The notes beneath the pieces are model-generated. The model made no database searches. It saw nothing but the letters and a program-made list of their open reading frames with translations, and was not told the DNA's origin. Both the position numbers and the translations under genes were made by a program. From contig CAJWBE010000028.1 in assembly GCA_913020045.1 (NCBI GenBank), positions 1-46,404 on the forward strand: a DNA stretch of 46,404 bases, read 5' to 3'. Source of the stretch: an uncultured Oleiphilus sp. Its GTDB lineage: Bacteria > Pseudomonadota > Gammaproteobacteria > Pseudomonadales > Oleiphilaceae. Below are positions 42,400 through 46,404 of this stretch, piece by piece; the stretch's first letter is position 1, and every line of letters starts with the position of its first letter.

Positions 42400-43626
42400 A
42401 TGAAGAAAGAGACGAAAAAAAAGCTAGTAGTCGTCGGCAACGGAATGGTTACCGGCCGTTTTTTAGATGAGCTGCAGGCAGTCAAGCATATCCCTTATGA
42501 CATCACTGTCATCAGTGCAGAGCCCTATGGCAGCTACAACAGGATCATGCTGTCCTCTGTATTATCTGGCGGTTCAAATATCGACTCTATCGTCCAGAAA
42601 ACACCAAAATGGTATAGCGACCATCAGATCATGTTGCACCACGGCGAAGCCGTAACGCACATAGATGGTGCGAACCGAACGGTCACGACAGATAAGCAAG
42701 CTGTTATTCATTACGACCACTTGGTGTTGGCGATGGGATCTCGTTCGTCAACCATTTCGGCCGCCAACCAAGACATCGAAAATATATTTCCGTTTCGCTC
42801 AATCGCAGATACCAACCAGATGCTGGAAGCGGCTAAAAAAGCCAACAATGCGATCATTGTCGGCGGCGGTTTTCTGGGGCTTGAAGCGGCATGGGGTTTA
42901 GCCCAACACGGGGTGGAAGTGACCGTCATTCACCGCGGCTCATACATTCTGAATCGCCAGTTGGATCGAGCTGCTGCAACAATGTTGCAAGGTAAACTTG
43001 AGACAAAGGGAGTTCGGTTCGTCCTAGACGACGAGATCGCTCGCTTCAATGGACAAACACGGCTCGAGGACGCCGTGTTGAAAAGTGGGAAAACCATTAA
43101 GACTGACATGGCCATTATCGCAACAGGGATTACACCCAACGCTGAACTTGGCTGGGAAGCAGGACTGGCAGGTGACAAGGCCATTAAAGTCGATGCACTG
43201 ATGCAAACGAATAATGCGCACATTAGTGCTATTGGCGAATGTATCGAATTCGAAGGTCAAACCTTCGGTTTAGTCGACCCACTTTGGCGACATGCAAAAG
43301 TACTGGCTGACCGGCTGTGCAGCACAAACAAGCCTTACCCAAGTTTCGAAAATACGCCTATTGCAAGCAAACTAAAGATTTCTGGCATCAACCTCTACTC
43401 GGCAGGGGTAATGAATGCACCGGACGGCGCGCGCGAGCTGATCATTAACGACCCAGCGTCGAACGTCTATCGTAAGTTGATTATCCAAAATGAGCAGTTA
43501 ATCGGGATCGTACTGTTTGGCGACGTTCGCTCCGGGCCTTGGTATTTCGAACGGATGATTGAAAGGTCGAGCATCCAGCAGCTTATGCCAGACCTAATTT
43601 TCGGCGAAGAGTTTCTCGCCGCTTAG
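42400..43626 (+). CDS. NirB N-terminal-like FAD/NAD(P) oxidoreductase of nitrate assimilation
   Basis: 408 residues. FAD fold VVVGNGMVTGRFLDEL at the N-terminus, ISAEPYGSYNRIMLS, HYDHLVLAMGS, the NAD(P) fold AIIVGGGFLGLEAAWGLAQH, and IIATGITPNAELG (the C-terminal FAD motif). This is the nitrite-reductase large-subunit flavin module, here without the BFD, Fe-S and sirohaem domains. Stand-alone versions beside nasA pass electrons from NAD(P)H to the molybdenum subunit. nirB and nirD are not in the window. The gene precedes nasA by 197 bp. Confidence 0.88.
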   Translation: MKKETKKKLVVVGNGMVTGRFLDELQAVKHIPYDITVISAEPYGSYNRIMLSSVLSGGSNIDSIVQKTPKWYSDHQIMLHHGEAVTHIDGANRTVTTDKQAVIHYDHLVLAMGSRSSTISAANQDIENIFPFRSIADTNQMLEAAKKANNAIIVGGGFLGLEAAWGLAQHGVEVTVIHRGSYILNRQLDRAAATMLQGKLETKGVRFVLDDEIARFNGQTRLEDAVLKSGKTIKTDMAIIATGITPNAELGWEAGLAGDKAIKVDALMQTNNAHISAIGECIEFEGQTFGLVDPLWRHAKVLADRLCSTNKPYPSFENTPIASKLKISGINLYSAGVMNAPDGARELIINDPASNVYRKLIIQNEQLIGIVLFGDVRSGPWYFERMIERSSIQQLMPDLIFGEEFLAA

Positions 43627-43822
43627 TCCGCGTGAGCCCGCGGAATAGTTTAGCGATTTGAACAAACGGCCAGCATCAGTGAGCGGTGCGTAGTGAGCAG
43701 TAGTTAGTGAAAGGGATTGGCAGCTCACCCCTTTTATTTAAGCCCAACACCGAAAATCAATACACAGCCGATGCTCCTCCGAGGGCCCGGCAAAATGCAG
43801 TAGTGACGACAGTAGTGACAAC
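43627..43822 (+). promoter_or_regulatory. Repeat-rich spacer between the FAD gene and nasA
   Basis: AGTGA-type units recur at 43678, 43692 and 43706 (14-bp period). A separate 12-bp tandem repeat, cagtagtgacga/cagtagtgacaa, occupies 43798-43821 directly before the nasA ATG. A possible hairpin lies between: aaaggg (about 43710) and cccttt (about 43732) with a 12-nt loop. No clear Shine-Dalgarno sequence precedes the ATG. The layout suggests a protein-binding site or a structured leader. Confidence 0.5.
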
Positions 43823-46404
43823 ATGAGTATTATCGCAACAAGCAACACTGACACCGACACCCCCGAAACCGCCCTTAGGCAAATCGACACATCCTGTCCA
43901 TATTGTGGCGTGGGCTGTGGTGTCAAAGTGACCTGCGACGCGAACGAAAAAATCTCTGTCGCAGGGCAAGCAGCACACCCTGCAAATCACGGCAAACTCT
44001 GCGTAAAAGGCTCATCCCTTCACGAAACGCTATCTCACGAAGGGCGCCTGCTAAAACCGCAGGTAAACGGAGAAACCAAGAGTTGGGATGAAGCATTAGA
44101 GACAGTCGCCGCGAAGTTTAAATCGATTACCGCCGAGCATGGGCCAAACAGCGTTGCATTCTATCTATCGGGTCAGTTACTCACTGAGGACTACTATGTC
44201 GCAAATAAGCTGATGAAAGGATTTGTTGGCACCTCGAATATCGATACGAATTCGCGTTTGTGTATGGCGTCTGCCGTCGTCGCGCACAAACGCGCATTTG
44301 GCGCCGACGCCGTGCCTGCTTGCTATGAAGACTTAGAACAAACTGACGTACTGTTTTTTGTCGGATCTAACGCCGCCTATGCGCACCCCATTGTTTTTCA
44401 GCGCATCGTTAAAGCGAAAAAAGAACGAAACATGAAAATCGTCGTGATCGACCCACGGCGCACTGCAACTTGCGACATTGCAGATATTCACCTTCCGCTA
44501 CGTCCCGGTAGCGATGCTTTTTTCTATAACGGACTGCTCTGTTATTTGGCCGACAACAAGCTCTTAGACAAAGAGTTTATCTCGAACCACTGCGACGGTT
44601 TTGATGACGCAATTAGCGCAGCGCGTGCACAAACACCTGACCTCGAAACTGTCGCCAATTTATGCGATCTGCCAATTGATGACGTGGAGCAAGCCTACCG
44701 CTGGTTTGGCGAGAACAAAAAGGTCGTGACACTTTTCTCTCAAGGCATCAACCAGTCATCCTCTGGTGTCGATAAAGGCAATGCGATCATTAACTGCCAC
44801 TTAGCGACAGGAAAAATTGGCAAAGAAGGCGCAGCGCCGTTTTCTATCACTGGACAGCCAAACGCGATGGGGGGGCGTGAAGTAGGCGGCTTGGCAAACC
44901 AACTCGCCGCTCATATGGGTTTTAACAGTCAGGACATAGAGACCGTTGAGACCTTTTGGAGCGCTCCAAACATGGCGCGAACCGAAGGTTTAAAAGCGGT
45001 CGACATGTTTGACGCTATTTATCGTAAAGAAATAAAGGCGGTCTGGATAATGGGCACCAACCCCGTTGTCAGCATGCCTAACGCAAATAAAGTACGTGAA
45101 GCTCTCGCGCGTTGCGACATGGTTGTTGTCAGTGAATGCATCGCCGATACCGACACCGCAAAGATGGCCAATGTTCTATTGCCCGCCACAACATGGGGGG
45201 AAAAGCACGGCACTGTCACTAACTCTGAACGCACAATTTCGCTTCAACGTCCCTTCTTGCCCCACCCGGGCGACGCTCTAAATGATTGGCAAATCATTTC
45301 TCGCTTTGCGAAGAAAATGGGCTGGGGTAAGGACTTTAATTATCAAAACCCTCGCCAGATTTTCGCGGAACATGCAGCGCTCTCGGGTTTCAAGCGCAGC
45401 GGATCAAAGACGCGAGGCTTTGATATTTCCGGGTTTCGGGATATTAGCGATGAAGCATACAATGCACTGATGCCAACGCAATGGCCCGTCAATCCTGAAA
45501 ACTTAGACGGCACTATACGGCTATTCAAAGACGGTCATTTCTTTACTGACAATGGCCGCGCCAAATTAATACCGATTACTGCGCGCTTGCCAGTAAAACT
45601 CGCTAAACCTGAACAGCTCCTGATGAACACGGGCCGAATCCGTGACCAGTGGCACACCATGACACGCACAGGCAAAGCGTCACGCTTGCTTAGCCATGTC
45701 AGCGAGCCCTATGTGCAAATTCACCCAAACGACGCAAATAGACTCAAGATCAGTAACGATAAGCTAATTGAATGCAACAACCTCTCTGCCCGTTACATTG
45801 GTCGCGCAAAAGTGAGTACCGATCAACGCGAAGGCGAAATCTTTGTCCCCATGCACTGGAATGATATGTACACCAGTGCAGGTCGCGTCGATGCCTTGGT
45901 CGCCGACACGATTGACGCTCTTTCAGGTCAACCCGAGTTCAAGCAAAGCCCTGTCGCCGTTAAACGTTATGATGCTAGCTGCCACGGCATGCTTCTGAGC
46001 ACTTCAAGTACTGACTCACTGAGCTTTGATTACTGGAGTAAGATTACCTGTGATACCGGCCAAGCATTTTACTTTGCAACGCCGGAAGAATCGGTCTGCT
46101 GGCAGTCTTGGTTGAAAAATCATTACGGCCAAATCACTGACTGGGTCACCATGGACGATGGTGTCGGCGGCTATCGAGCGCTAGGATTTAACAATGGTTA
46201 TTTAGCGCTGGCGTTCCTTGCTAGCGCGTCCAGCGAATCCCTACCTAGCCACAACTGGCTATCAAAACACCTCGGAAAACCTGTCAGCTCATCGGAGCGT
46301 TTTGAATTACTGGCAGGAAAACCTGGTGACAACGAGAACTCACCCGGGGCAATTGTCTGCGCCTGTTTTCAAGTCGGCGAAAACCAAATTAATGCTGAAA
46401 TTGC
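43823..46404 (+). CDS. nasA: Assimilatory nitrate reductase catalytic subunit NasA (partial, runs off the window)
   Basis: At least 860 residues, open to the last base. The N-terminal [4Fe-4S] ligands are Cys25, Cys28, Cys32 and Cys60 (CPYCGVGCG...CVKG). The molybdenum-ligand cysteine is Cys147 in NSRLCMASAVVAHKRAFG. Mo-bisPGD signatures LFFVGSNAAYAHP, IDPRRTATCDIAD, TGQPNAMGGREVGG and WIMGTNPVVSMP follow. The end of the visible part, GAIVCACFQVG, starts the BFD-type [2Fe-2S] domain found at the C-terminus of NasA, so electrons come from the preceding FAD partner. Nitrate to nitrite in the cytoplasm. It needs molybdopterin, hence the moaA/moaB genes. Confidence 0.94.
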   Translation, partial: MSIIATSNTDTDTPETALRQIDTSCPYCGVGCGVKVTCDANEKISVAGQAAHPANHGKLCVKGSSLHETLSHEGRLLKPQVNGETKSWDEALETVAAKFKSITAEHGPNSVAFYLSGQLLTEDYYVANKLMKGFVGTSNIDTNSRLCMASAVVAHKRAFGADAVPACYEDLEQTDVLFFVGSNAAYAHPIVFQRIVKAKKERNMKIVVIDPRRTATCDIADIHLPLRPGSDAFFYNGLLCYLADNKLLDKEFISNHCDGFDDAISAARAQTPDLETVANLCDLPIDDVEQAYRWFGENKKVVTLFSQGINQSSSGVDKGNAIINCHLATGKIGKEGAAPFSITGQPNAMGGREVGGLANQLAAHMGFNSQDIETVETFWSAPNMARTEGLKAVDMFDAIYRKEIKAVWIMGTNPVVSMPNANKVREALARCDMVVVSECIADTDTAKMANVLLPATTWGEKHGTVTNSERTISLQRPFLPHPGDALNDWQIISRFAKKMGWGKDFNYQNPRQIFAEHAALSGFKRSGSKTRGFDISGFRDISDEAYNALMPTQWPVNPENLDGTIRLFKDGHFFTDNGRAKLIPITARLPVKLAKPEQLLMNTGRIRDQWHTMTRTGKASRLLSHVSEPYVQIHPNDANRLKISNDKLIECNNLSARYIGRAKVSTDQREGEIFVPMHWNDMYTSAGRVDALVADTIDALSGQPEFKQSPVAVKRYDASCHGMLLSTSSTDSLSFDYWSKITCDTGQAFYFATPEESVCWQSWLKNHYGQITDWVTMDDGVGGYRALGFNNGYLALAFLASASSESLPSHNWLSKHLGKPVSSSERFELLAGKPGDNENSPGAIVCACFQVGENQINAEI

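Noticed and set aside
43709-43737. Rho-independent terminator between the FAD gene and nasA
   Set aside because: The 6-bp stem has a large 12-nt loop and only a weak T stretch; an operon is equally likely.

Overview
The window looks like chromosomal DNA of a marine-type gammaproteobacterium. Gram-negative features include lipoprotein lipoboxes, a TonB-dependent receptor, an outer-membrane barrel, EfpL (YeiP) and a VF530-family protein. The species cannot be named from the sequence. There is no rRNA, tRNA, CRISPR array, transposase or phage block. It is a mosaic of short operons with moderate GC content.

Layout. 1-1.8 kb: the end of a membrane protein, two small conserved proteins and a solitary flagellin. 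2.0-5.8 kb: a copper-themed cluster: a DUF2946-like protein, an MbnP-like lipoprotein, its partner MbnH (di-heme, MauG/CcpA-like) and an outer-membrane barrel. 5.9-7.7 kb: SGNH hydrolase, glyoxalase-fold protein, REP-like palindromes and EfpL. 7.9-15.1 kb: a nitrate locus with two divergent NNP nitrate/nitrite transporters. One is followed by a fused PP2C phosphatase/Ser-Thr kinase, the other by moaA, moaB and a hemolysin-III protein. The 340-bp divergent region holds an FNR-type box and a perfect 18-bp palindrome of NarL-like heptamers. 15.1-21.1 kb: Nudix (GDP-mannose hydrolase type), ABM monooxygenase, hemerythrin, an acyltransferase-3 gene split by an in-frame TAA, a GFA protein, a methyltransferase and a WaaE-like glycosyltransferase. 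21.2-25.8 kb: diguanylate cyclase, two secreted/lipoprotein unknowns, a solute-binding protein and a MOSC protein. 25.9-31.6 kb: a beta-oxidation pair (enoyl-CoA hydratase, acyl-CoA dehydrogenase) divergent from a GlxA-type regulator, then a flavoprotein coupled to a small membrane protein resembling styrene-oxide isomerase (StyC). 31.8-37.0 kb: gamma-glutamyltransferase divergent from a TonB receptor, followed by a convergent AraC regulator. 37.1-42.3 kb: glutaredoxin, YHS protein, lipoprotein, GGDEF-EAL protein and a run of small conserved proteins (DUF1289, VF530, DUF2798, a possible nuclease-fold protein). 42.4 kb to the end: nitrate assimilation, with a NirB-N-terminal-like FAD oxidoreductase and the molybdenum nitrate reductase NasA (running off the window), preceded by a plausible sigma-54 promoter.

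How it fits together. Nitrate uptake (two transporters), molybdopterin synthesis (MoaA, MoaB) and NasA with its FAD partner form one physiological theme over two loci about 30 kb apart. The kinase/phosphatase sits in the transporter operon. Two c-di-GMP enzymes give signalling capacity. The best candidates for less-described biology are the MbnP-MbnH-barrel-DUF2946 cluster, the StyC-like/flavoprotein pair, the split acyltransferase and the repeat-rich leaders of nasA and the TonB receptor gene.
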